Source: Candidatus Izemoplasmatales bacterium (GTDB taxonomy: Bacteria; Bacillota_I; Bacilli_A; Izemoplasmatales; Hujiaoplasmataceae). From it: a stretch of DNA of 64,000 bases. Under the pieces are notes generated by a model that saw only the letters and a list, made by a program, of their open reading frames with translations, was not told the DNA's origin and did no database searches. Below, in pieces: positions 33,965 to 41,019 of the stretch (its first letter is position 1; each line of letters opens with the position of its first letter). The stretch spans positions 23,088 to 87,087 of the forward strand of contig JBAZNL010000006.1 of the NCBI GenBank assembly GCA_041649275.1, given 5' to 3'. The position numbers were made by a program, and so were the translations under genes.

Positions 33965-34434
33965 TGATCAGCCTGATCTTCGCGATCGATCCGAACAAGA
34001 CCATCGGGAAGGGCAACGACCTTCCCTGGAACTATCCCGCCGACCTGCGTTATTTCAAGCAGACGACCCTCGGGCACCGCGTCCTGATGGGGCGTCGCAC
34101 CTTCGAGTCGATCCTGGCCCGCCTCGGCAAGCCGCTCCCCGGAAGGGACAACCTCGTCGCCACCCGCGGCACGCTCGCCCGGACCGACGTCGAGGTCGTC
34201 GCCGACCTCGAGGCGTTCCTCGCCTCTTTCCATCCCGACGAGGTCTTCGTGATCGGCGGGAAGGCGGTCTTCGAAGCGGCGTGGCCGTACGCCGACCGCC
34301 TCTACGTCACTCATGTCGAGCACGCCCACGAGGGCGACGTGAGACTCGACTTCTTTTCGCTCGACGGCTTCGCGCTTTCGTCCCAAAGAGAAGAAGAAGG
34401 ACTCCGCTTCGCCGTCTACGAAAGGAGGAAGTGA
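33964..34434 (+). CDS. folA: Dihydrofolate reductase
   Basis: DHFR reduces the dihydrofolate made by ThyA with NADPH. The 156-residue protein has IFAIDPNKTIGKGNDLPW, the proton-donor Asp in YPADLRYFK, HRVLMGRRTFES, and EVFVIGGKAVFEAAWPYADRLYVTHVE. It begins within the thyA stop. Together with folC this window covers three folate-linked steps. Confidence 0.96.
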   Translation: MISLIFAIDPNKTIGKGNDLPWNYPADLRYFKQTTLGHRVLMGRRTFESILARLGKPLPGRDNLVATRGTLARTDVEVVADLEAFLASFHPDEVFVIGGKAVFEAAWPYADRLYVTHVEHAHEGDVRLDFFSLDGFALSSQREEEGLRFAVYERRK

Positions 34435-34435
34435 C

Positions 34436-35272
34436 ATGCTGCCGATCCTGCATCTGATCCTGTCGGCCGCCGTCGCCGTCCTCTACGCCGTCTTCGGCGC
34501 CGTTCCCGCCGGATTCCTCGGCGTCCTCGCCGTCACGGGCGTCTTCCTCGGGGCGCTCGTCGCCTGGCTCGCGATCCTCCTCGGGTTCCTGATCTTCGTC
34601 ATGGTCGTCCTCAAGCTCGACCATACGAGCATGTTCAAGCATCGTCTCTTGCTCGCGTTCGTCCACTACTACTACGTCGTCATCCTCCGGGTGCGGCTGA
34701 TCGCGACGGGACTCGAGAACCTTCCGCACGACGAAAACTTCGTGATCTATTCCAATCACATCGAGGCTTCGGATCCGATGTACCTGAAGCTCGTCTTCCG
34801 GCGCCATCCGGTGGCATTCATCTCCAAGGAGGTCCTCTTCAAGCAATTCCTCGTCGGTGACATGCTCGCCTCGATCGGATGCATCCCGATCTCGCCGAAT
34901 GCCGATCGAACGGCGATGCAGTCGATCCTCGAGGGAATCAAGCGCGTCAAGGGGGGACAGCCCTTCGGGATCTATCCGGAGGGGCGCCGCACCTATTCGA
35001 ACGACATCATCGCCTTCAAGCCAGGATCGTTCAAGCTGGCGACGAAGGCCGGGGCCGACATCATCCCGGTGGCGGTCTACGACATGCACGAGATCAATCG
35101 CAAGGGGCGCATCCTCCCTTGCAACGTGCGCCTCCATGTCTTTCCGCGGATCACGCCGGCCGAATACGAGGGCATCGACACCGTCGAACTCGCGAAGCGG
35201 GTCGAAACGATCGTCGCCGAAAAGATGGAGGAGTTCAAGCGCCTCTATCCGACACCGACCCATTCCCGCTGA
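34436..35272 (+). CDS. plsC: 1-acyl-sn-glycerol-3-phosphate acyltransferase (PlsC)
   Basis: PlsC adds the second acyl chain to lysophosphatidic acid. The 278-residue protein has two N-terminal hydrophobic helices (about 5-60), the HX4D motif His108-Asp113 in SNHIEASDP, IPISPNADR, the acyl-acceptor loop YPEGRRT and IIPVAVY. A strong AGGAGGA precedes ATG 34436. It follows thyA-dfrA with no gap and is closed by a terminator. Substrate chain preference is unknown. Confidence 0.92.
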   Translation: MLPILHLILSAAVAVLYAVFGAVPAGFLGVLAVTGVFLGALVAWLAILLGFLIFVMVVLKLDHTSMFKHRLLLAFVHYYYVVILRVRLIATGLENLPHDENFVIYSNHIEASDPMYLKLVFRRHPVAFISKEVLFKQFLVGDMLASIGCIPISPNADRTAMQSILEGIKRVKGGQPFGIYPEGRRTYSNDIIAFKPGSFKLATKAGADIIPVAVYDMHEINRKGRILPCNVRLHVFPRITPAEYEGIDTVELAKRVETIVAEKMEEFKRLYPTPTHSR

Positions 35273-35277
35273 ATCCG

Positions 35278-35307
35278 ACCGCCATCCGCCTTGCGAATGG
35301 CGGTTTT
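35278..35307 (+). terminator. Intrinsic terminator after plsC
   Basis: CCGCCAT (35279-35285) pairs with ATGGCGG (35297-35303), then TTTT. Confidence 0.8.
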
Positions 35308-35310
35308 CCA

Positions 35311-35339
35311 TCGTCAAATCGCGTCGGTGATGATACAAT
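35311..35339 (+). promoter_or_regulatory. Promoter of the HAD phosphatase operon
   Basis: TCGTCA (35311-35316), 17-base spacer, TACAAT (35334-35339) preceded by TGA (extended -10). Confidence 0.7.
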
Positions 35340-35373
35340 GGTATTAAGCGCGTAGCGCTCGCGGAGGAGAACC

Positions 35374-36204
35374 ATGCCGAAGATCGTCTGTCTCGACATC
35401 GACGGAACGCTGCTGAACGAATACGGTCGCATCACCGAGACCACGCGGGTGGCAATCGAGCGGCTCAAGGCCGACAGTCATGTCGTGGTCATCGCCTCGG
35501 GGCGGACCTATGCGGAGATCGTGAAGATCGTCGCGCCACTCGCCCTGATGGAGTCCGATCGGGCCTTCTTCATCGCCTTCAACGGCGTCCTGACCGTTCG
35601 GACTCATCCGTTTGCGGTGATGATGAAGCGCATGCTCCACAAGGAGGATGTCCGCGCGATCGCAGCTGAACTGGTGCCGCGGGGATTCAAGCTGCACGTC
35701 TACGCCGAGAACCGCATCTACCTGTCCCACGACATCGTCCAGCATCTTGAGGCGTCTCCGGATGAACGAAAGCCGGTCATGCGCATCCACATGGAGACCT
35801 ATGACCGCGACGACGCCGTCTACAAGATTCTCGTCCTCGACGATGCCGAACGGCTCGACGAACTCCGGCGCACGCTGCCGAAGGCGATCACGGAACGCTA
35901 CTCTGTCTTCAAATCATGGGATCGCCTGCTCGAGTTCGTCCATCCGGAAGGAACGAAGGGCGCGGCGCTCGAAAACCTGTACCGAACGCTCAGAATTCCC
36001 CGCGAGGACGTCATTGCGATCGGGGACGAGGAAAACGACATCGCGATGATCAGGGCCGCCGGCATCGGCATTGCGATGGACAACGCCAAGCCAGGCGTCA
36101 AGGCGGCGGCCCGCTTCATCACCCTGTCCAACCGTCATGACGGCGTCGCCGCGGCGATCGCGCGTCACGTATACGATAAGGAGCGTGGAAACGATGGAAT
36201 TTGA
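35374..36204 (+). CDS. Cof-type HAD-IIB phosphatase
   Basis: A 276-residue HAD-superfamily phosphatase. Motif I is CLDIDGTLL with Asp8 (nucleophile) and Asp10. A IIB-type cap domain lies in the middle, and motif IV is IGDEENDIAMI, with the conserved Lys in EGTKGAAL. Cof-type enzymes act on sugar phosphates, FMN or PLP; the substrate cannot be read from sequence. RBS GGAGGAG lies 6 bases before ATG 35374. It overlaps the PAP2 gene by 11 bases. Confidence 0.92.
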   Translation: MPKIVCLDIDGTLLNEYGRITETTRVAIERLKADSHVVVIASGRTYAEIVKIVAPLALMESDRAFFIAFNGVLTVRTHPFAVMMKRMLHKEDVRAIAAELVPRGFKLHVYAENRIYLSHDIVQHLEASPDERKPVMRIHMETYDRDDAVYKILVLDDAERLDELRRTLPKAITERYSVFKSWDRLLEFVHPEGTKGAALENLYRTLRIPREDVIAIGDEENDIAMIRAAGIGIAMDNAKPGVKAAARFITLSNRHDGVAAAIARHVYDKERGNDGI

Positions 36205-37174
36205 ACTGGACCTGATCCGCTGGATGCAAAGTTTCAGCAACGGCTTCCTCGACGCGGTGTTCCAATTCTTCACGATGTTCGGCGAGGAACTGATCATCAT
36301 CGGCGTGCTCGGGTACCTGTACTGGTGCCACGACAAGAAGGTCGGCGAGTATGTCGGCGTCACCGTCTTCATCTCGCTGTTCCTGAACAGCACGATCAAG
36401 ACGATCGTCCAGCGGCCCCGTCCGTTCGTCGCCGACCCCGTCGGCGTCGAGAACATCCGCCCCGACACGGCCACCGGCTATGCTTTCCCCTCCGGTCACA
36501 CGCAGGGGGCGGCGACCGTCTTCGGCAGCCTCTCGGCGTGGCTGAAGAAGCGTTGGCTCACGATCGCCTCGACGGTCGTCATCGTCCTTGTCGCCGTCAG
36601 CCGGATGTACCTCGGAGCCCACTATCTTTCGGACGTCGTTGTCGGCGCCGCGCTCGGCATCTTCCTCGCGGTCGGACTCCAGGTCGTCTTCTCGAAATAC
36701 AGCGCCGCGACGCGACGGCTCTACGACGCGATCGCGATCGGCGGCGTGATCCTGGCGGTCGGCGTCTTCGTCTGGCGCTTCGCGACGATCGAAGCGGCCG
36801 GCGGACTGACCGACGCCGCCAACCTCTACGATAAGATGGAAGGCACCTTCAAGATGATCGGCGCGATGCTCGGATTCGTCCTCGGCGTCCGGTTCGAAGC
36901 GAAGAAGGTCGATTTCAAGAACCACCGGATCCTCTGGCGCAACCTGATCCGCTTCGCCTTGGGCGTCGCGATCGTGATGGGAATCCGCCTCGGATTGAAG
37001 GCGATCTTCGGGTTCATCGTCGACGGTACGGAGTTGCTTGAGGGTCAGAAGCTGCTCGCGGCGCTCGCCGTCCTCCTCGACGGGCTGCGCTACTTCGCGA
37101 TGGTCTTCATCGCCATCGGCGTCTATCCGATGACGTTCTCGCTCTTCGCCCGGGAAACGGAGTATCGTTCATGA
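36194..37174 (+). CDS. PAP2-family membrane phosphatase with extra C-terminal helices
   Basis: A 326-residue membrane protein. The three phosphatase motifs are KTIVQRPRP (KX6RP), PSGHT and SRMYLGAHYLSDVVVG (SRX5HX3D). About 6 helices form the PAP2 core; the remaining C-terminal part adds several hydrophobic segments, as in undecaprenyl-diphosphatase-like or sphingolipid-type PAP2 proteins. A lipid phosphate or undecaprenyl diphosphate substrate is likely but not shown. AAGGAG 8 bases before ATG 36194 decides the start. It overlaps the following YcxB-like gene by four bases. Confidence 0.9.
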   Translation: MEFELDLIRWMQSFSNGFLDAVFQFFTMFGEELIIIGVLGYLYWCHDKKVGEYVGVTVFISLFLNSTIKTIVQRPRPFVADPVGVENIRPDTATGYAFPSGHTQGAATVFGSLSAWLKKRWLTIASTVVIVLVAVSRMYLGAHYLSDVVVGAALGIFLAVGLQVVFSKYSAATRRLYDAIAIGGVILAVGVFVWRFATIEAAGGLTDAANLYDKMEGTFKMIGAMLGFVLGVRFEAKKVDFKNHRILWRNLIRFALGVAIVMGIRLGLKAIFGFIVDGTELLEGQKLLAALAVLLDGLRYFAMVFIAIGVYPMTFSLFARETEYRS

Positions 37175-37707
37175 GAACCTACAACGAGACGCTTTACGAC
37201 CGCGATACGATCATCCGATTCAATCGATATTATCTCGCGAACTTCTTCAAGAAGAACTTCTCGATCATCGCCGTCGGCGCCGCCGTCGCGGCCGGTTATT
37301 CCTTCTCGGTCGGCGAGTGGGAGACGGCGGTGCTGATCCTCGGCATGATCGTCGCCTACGCGATCCTGACATACGTGATCCAGATCACGACCCGCAACAA
37401 GGCGCTGAAGAAGAGCCCGATCGCGGAACATCCGATCATCCGAACATATCTCTTCGGCGACGAGGGCATCGAAATCGACGGCCGTTTCGTCCATCCAGAA
37501 AACGTCGAACCGGAGATGCGGGGCCCGAAGTCGAGGACGCTCAAGTACGATGAGATCGTCCGAATCGCGACCGGCAGGGAGTTCATGGTCATCTACGACA
37601 ACGAACGAAGGACATACATCGTCGACCTCAAGTCGTTTGAGAATCCGATGCAGTACGGTGCACTACGGACCTTCCTCGCGCAAAGGTTCGGAAAAAGGTT
37701 CAAATAA
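37171..37707 (+). CDS. YcxB-like membrane protein
   Basis: A 178-residue protein with two adjacent hydrophobic helices (NFSIIAVGAAVAAGYSF and TAVLILGMIVAYAILTYVI) and a small soluble C-terminal domain. It contains EHPIIRTYLFGDEGIEIDGR, LKYDEIVRI and TYIVDLKSF, the pattern of YcxB-like proteins with two helices and a PH-like beta domain. The family has no known function. It ends the HAD-PAP2-YcxB operon, which closes with a TTCG-loop terminator. Confidence 0.75.
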   Translation: MRTYNETLYDRDTIIRFNRYYLANFFKKNFSIIAVGAAVAAGYSFSVGEWETAVLILGMIVAYAILTYVIQITTRNKALKKSPIAEHPIIRTYLFGDEGIEIDGRFVHPENVEPEMRGPKSRTLKYDEIVRIATGREFMVIYDNERRTYIVDLKSFENPMQYGALRTFLAQRFGKRFK

Positions 37708-37714
37708 CGCTATC

Positions 37715-37741
37715 GAGCGTCATCTTCGGATGGCGCTCTTT
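37715..37741 (+). terminator. Intrinsic terminator after the YcxB-like gene
   Basis: GAGCGTCATC (37715-37724), TTCG loop, GATGGCGCTC (37729-37738), then TTT and a T-rich run. Confidence 0.8.
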
Positions 37742-37789
37742 CATTATTCTCGATTCCGGCGCCAAAAGCGGCCTTTAATCGATGATCTA

Positions 37790-37818
37790 TTGACATTTTC
37801 AAACCGATCGCCTATGAT
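37790..37818 (+). promoter_or_regulatory. Strong promoter of the TetR/pseudo-ABC operon
   Basis: Perfect -35 TTGACA (37790-37795), 17-base spacer, TATGAT (37813-37818). A second TATAAT lies at 37845-37850 without a partner -35. Confidence 0.9.
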
Positions 37819-37819
37819 T

Positions 37820-37848
37820 ATACCAGATGGTATAGACCAGATGGTATA
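37820..37848 (+). promoter_or_regulatory. Tandem operator overlapping the TetR promoter start
   Basis: ATACCA-GA-TGGTAT (37820-37833) is a perfect inverted repeat. The 13-base ACCAGATGGTATA is repeated directly 14 bases later (37836-37848). The two copies start right after the -10, where a bound TetR-type dimer would block transcription. Autoregulation is inferred. Confidence 0.75.
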
Positions 37849-37863
37849 ATCGAGGTTATTTAC

Positions 37864-39294
37864 ATGAAGAACACACCGATCGACCGCTCGTATTTTCTTC
37901 AAAACAATCCCCGGCTTCTGGAAGAGACTCTCGGAGAATTCTCGTCCAAAGGGTACGAAGCGGCCTCCCTGAACGAGATCCTGAAGCGATCCGCCTTCAA
38001 CAAAGGCAGTTTCTACTACCGTTTTTCAGAGAAAATGGACCTGTTCATCGCGCTTCTGGAGACGCTTTTCGCAAGACATGCGGAAGAACTCGCCGCCGAC
38101 CGCGCGACGATCCTCGAGAAAGAGAGCGTCCGCATCACGCTGAAGCTCATGATCTCGACGATGCACCGCCTTTGGGAGCGAGACCGACGCTATCTAGACC
38201 TCTATGCGAGGATCGATGACGAACGGATCGCGGACCGAAGCGAAATCGTGCATATCATCGATCGATCCCCGATCGAGGCATTTGTCGTCGAATCTACCGT
38301 AACCCTCGACGCGCTCGGCGAGAATCCGGAAAGGACGGCACTTTTCGCCAATCTCGCCAGAATGGTTCTGTACCGGATCGACGAAGTCGGTCGCAACGAT
38401 CGGGGTTGGATCGATCCCGCGGTCCTCGCGGACGCGGTCATGAATGCCGCATTTGTGGATTTGAAGACAGATCATCGTCCCTGCGACCGTGAAACGGCGA
38501 GGATCGTCGCCGATTCCGATGACCATCGCCCGACGATGGAGATCGAATACTTCAAGGGCGAGATCCTCGCGATTTTCGGGCCTCTGGATCTCGCACGGAC
38601 TCTCACGCGAAGGATTCCGGCGGGCCGTCGCCGTCCGGATTCATTGGCTTCCCTCGGAGCGTGGCTATTCGCCAGAGAGACCGATCCCGAGGAGAACTCG
38701 AGAGTTCCGCTCCGCGAGGAACGCACCCTACGCTGGAACCTGAAGCGGGTCGGAGAGCGTCCCGTGAACGGCGAAGACGACCTCGTCGATGAACTCGGAC
38801 TTGCGGACGTCGGCGACATCCGCATCGACCGGCTGCCCGACGCCATGAGACGTTTCGTCCGAACGGCGGCTACGATCGCGTCCGGATCCGATCCGCTCGT
38901 CGTCGAAGAACCGTTCGAAGGCATCGGCGATCCGGAACGCAAGCGCATTTGCCAAATGTTGTTGAAAAGAAGAGGTAATGGAATTACAATAATACTATAT
39001 GGCACCGATTTCGAATCGTTGATGGGTGTCGCCGATCGGATCGCCTTCATCGGCCGTTCGGGTACCGTCAAGACGGTCCCCGCCGCGGAACTGAATGCCC
39101 GCTACGGCGACCGCGTGATCGTCGTCGGGTATCGCGACCGCGGCTTCTCGAGGCAGGCACGATTCCCTGCCGCGATGGTCGGAGGATCGGATTTCGCGAC
39201 ATTCTTGAAAGGCAAGGACGTCGAATCGCTTGAAACGCGTACCATGTCGGGCGCGGAGATCTACCGCATCGAAACCGGGGAGGACCTTTCATGA
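37864..39294 (+). CDS. TetR-type regulator fused to a degenerate ABC ATPase domain
   Basis: A 476-residue protein with two parts. Residues about 16-70 form a TetR helix-turn-helix (FSSKGYEAASLNEILKRSAFNKGSFYYRFSEKMDLF), followed by a helical ligand domain to about 215. From Met225 the sequence has the outline of an ABC nucleotide-binding domain: KGEILAIFGPLDLARTL where the Walker A GxxGxGKST should be, RLPDAMRR in place of LSGGQ, LVVEEPFEG at the Walker B site (345-353), and YGTD in place of the H-loop. The Walker A Gly and Lys are absent, so ATP hydrolysis is unlikely. The frame is intact throughout. The ABC-2 permease that follows overlaps it by four bases. AT-rich patches occur inside. Confidence 0.72.
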   Translation: MKNTPIDRSYFLQNNPRLLEETLGEFSSKGYEAASLNEILKRSAFNKGSFYYRFSEKMDLFIALLETLFARHAEELAADRATILEKESVRITLKLMISTMHRLWERDRRYLDLYARIDDERIADRSEIVHIIDRSPIEAFVVESTVTLDALGENPERTALFANLARMVLYRIDEVGRNDRGWIDPAVLADAVMNAAFVDLKTDHRPCDRETARIVADSDDHRPTMEIEYFKGEILAIFGPLDLARTLTRRIPAGRRRPDSLASLGAWLFARETDPEENSRVPLREERTLRWNLKRVGERPVNGEDDLVDELGLADVGDIRIDRLPDAMRRFVRTAATIASGSDPLVVEEPFEGIGDPERKRICQMLLKRRGNGITIILYGTDFESLMGVADRIAFIGRSGTVKTVPAAELNARYGDRVIVVGYRDRGFSRQARFPAAMVGGSDFATFLKGKDVESLETRTMSGAEIYRIETGEDLS

Positions 39295-40013
39295 CGAAGA
39301 CATTCATCAATCTCGTGCTGAGCGACCTGAAGAGACTGTGGAGCTATCGGATCATTCTCTTCATCGCGATCCTGTCGCTCGTCTTTTCGTTCGCGATCGC
39401 GCTGTTTCCGATGATCGATCCGACGAACTTCATCTATGTCAGCATCTTCATCCTTCCGGTCGTCGTCTTCTCGATCTCGCTCTTCATCGACCGCGAGGAG
39501 GGCACGCTGCTGCCCTTCGTGTTCTCGCCGCTCAAGTCCGCCTACCTCGTCTTCTCGAAGATCGTCTCGGCCTTCGTCGTGATGACGATTCCGATCGTCT
39601 TCTTCATCGCCGCCCTGGCCTTCGCCCGCTACGACATCAACTTCGGCCTCCTGTTCCTCGCCTATTCGCTCGGCATGGCGCTGCACATCCTGATCGGACT
39701 CTCTCTCTCCATCATCAGCAAGACCTCGGCGATCCTGTCGCTTTCCTACATCGGCTACATCGTGATCTTCTCGCTGACGGCGATCCTCTACAGCAACGGC
39801 ATCATCCCGCTTCGTTTCCAGTATTATCTGATCATCTCCCCGGCGTTCCTCTCGGGCGTCCTCGTCGACAACATCGTCGCCGGCACGGCGTACTCCGAGG
39901 TCTGGCTGATCGCCCTCGCGGTCGGCCTTCAGATCGTCTACGGCGCCCTGCTCGCGCTCTTCATCGTCGTTCCCTACTTCAAGCACTACGTGATCGCCAC
40001 CGAGACCCGGTGA
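39291..40013 (+). CDS. ABC-2 type membrane permease
   Basis: A 240-residue protein with six hydrophobic helices, the first being IILFIAILSLVFSFAIALFPM and the last LALAVGLQIVYGALLALFIVVPYF. The EEGTLLPFVFSPLKSAYLVFSKIV segment after helix 2 is typical of ABC-2/YhgE-like permeases. It overlaps the TetR/pseudo-ABC gene by four bases. No intact ATPase gene is nearby, so either the degenerate domain serves as partner or an ATPase acts from elsewhere. Substrate unknown. Confidence 0.8.
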   Translation: MTKTFINLVLSDLKRLWSYRIILFIAILSLVFSFAIALFPMIDPTNFIYVSIFILPVVVFSISLFIDREEGTLLPFVFSPLKSAYLVFSKIVSAFVVMTIPIVFFIAALAFARYDINFGLLFLAYSLGMALHILIGLSLSIISKTSAILSLSYIGYIVIFSLTAILYSNGIIPLRFQYYLIISPAFLSGVLVDNIVAGTAYSEVWLIALAVGLQIVYGALLALFIVVPYFKHYVIATETR

Positions 40014-40046
40014 CGAACCCGGAAGAAAGCGGATTATCCATATCGC

Positions 40047-40075
40047 GATGATGCCCGTGAGAGGTGTCATCTTTT
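40047..40075 (+). terminator. Intrinsic terminator after the ABC-2 permease gene
   Basis: GATGATGCC (40047-40055) pairs with GGTGTCATC (40063-40071, two G-U pairs), then TTTT. Confidence 0.65.
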
Positions 40076-40092
40076 ATGAAGGGGTGCTCCAG

Positions 40093-41019
40093 ATGGAAAC
40101 CAGACATTTCCTCGGATTCGACGGCGGCGGCACGAAGACGCATGCCTGCCTCATGGACGAACACGGCGCGATCGTGGCGCAGGCCTTCGGACCTGCCTCG
40201 TCGATCGACACCGTACCGCTCGAGACGTCGCTCACGAGCCTGATGACGACCTATGAAGCGCTCCCGGTCAAGCGTCCGCTTTCGGCCGTCTTCGCCGGAC
40301 TCGGCGGCATCGCCGGCGAGCACGACAGAACCCGCTACGTCGCTTCCCTCAAGACCCTTCCGTTCGTTCCCGGGGACGCCGTCCTCGGCGCCGAGAACGA
40401 CGTCGTCAACGCCCTCGCGAGCGGCAACGGCACGCTCGAGGGGATGGCCCTCATTATCGGTACCGGATCTGTCTGCTTCGGCATGAAGGAAGGCAGAAGC
40501 TGGCGCACCGGCGGCTACCATTTCAAGGAAGGCGACGCCGGCAGCGGCTTCGACCTCGGGTTCATGGCGCTCAAGCACTACGCCCGCGTCCTCGACGGCC
40601 GCCATCCCGACACCGTCTTCGGCGAAGCCCTCAGGGGCGCGCTCGGCATCCACGACTTCGCCAGGCTCGTCAAGTACTTCGACCAGATCAACCGCACCGA
40701 GGTCGCGAAGCTCGCGCCGATCGTCACGGCGTTCGCGACCGTCGACCAGTACGCCTACAAGATCGTCGTCGACGCCGCCGACGAGATCCGCCTGCTCGTC
40801 CAGACGGTCTACGAGAAGCTCGGCTTCACCGACTGCGACCTCACCGTCGTCGGCGGTCTCGGCAACGCCGACACCATCTACCGCGACCTGTTCCTCGGAA
40901 ACATCCGCAAAGTCTCGCCCTCGATCCGCATCATCCGTCCCCTGTACGATCCGGCGCACGCCGCCGCGATGATCGCCCGGAGCCTCTTCGACGACGCGGG
41001 CGGGAGGCACGACCGATGA
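40093..41019 (+). CDS. BadF/BcrA-type ATPase, probable N-acetylglucosamine or related sugar kinase
   Basis: A 308-residue protein of the ASKHA fold. It has GFDGGGTKTHACL (phosphate 1), GLGGIAGEHD, ENDVVNALASGNG, LIIGTGSVCFG (phosphate 2) and DAGSGFDLG. These match the BadF/BadG family members annotated as N-acetylglucosamine kinases. ATG 40093 is chosen for AAGGGGTG 8 bases upstream. It overlaps the alpha-galactosidase gene by four bases. In this locus it may phosphorylate a sugar released by the two glycosidases, but the substrate is open. Confidence 0.85.
   Translation: METRHFLGFDGGGTKTHACLMDEHGAIVAQAFGPASSIDTVPLETSLTSLMTTYEALPVKRPLSAVFAGLGGIAGEHDRTRYVASLKTLPFVPGDAVLGAENDVVNALASGNGTLEGMALIIGTGSVCFGMKEGRSWRTGGYHFKEGDAGSGFDLGFMALKHYARVLDGRHPDTVFGEALRGALGIHDFARLVKYFDQINRTEVAKLAPIVTAFATVDQYAYKIVVDAADEIRLLVQTVYEKLGFTDCDLTVVGGLGNADTIYRDLFLGNIRKVSPSIRIIRPLYDPAHAAAMIARSLFDDAGGRHDR

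Noticed and set aside
37864..39294. Reading the TetR/ABC gene as a pseudogene
   Set aside because: The frame is intact, has a strong promoter and operator, and is coupled to the next gene, so it is more likely functional though degenerate in ATP motifs.
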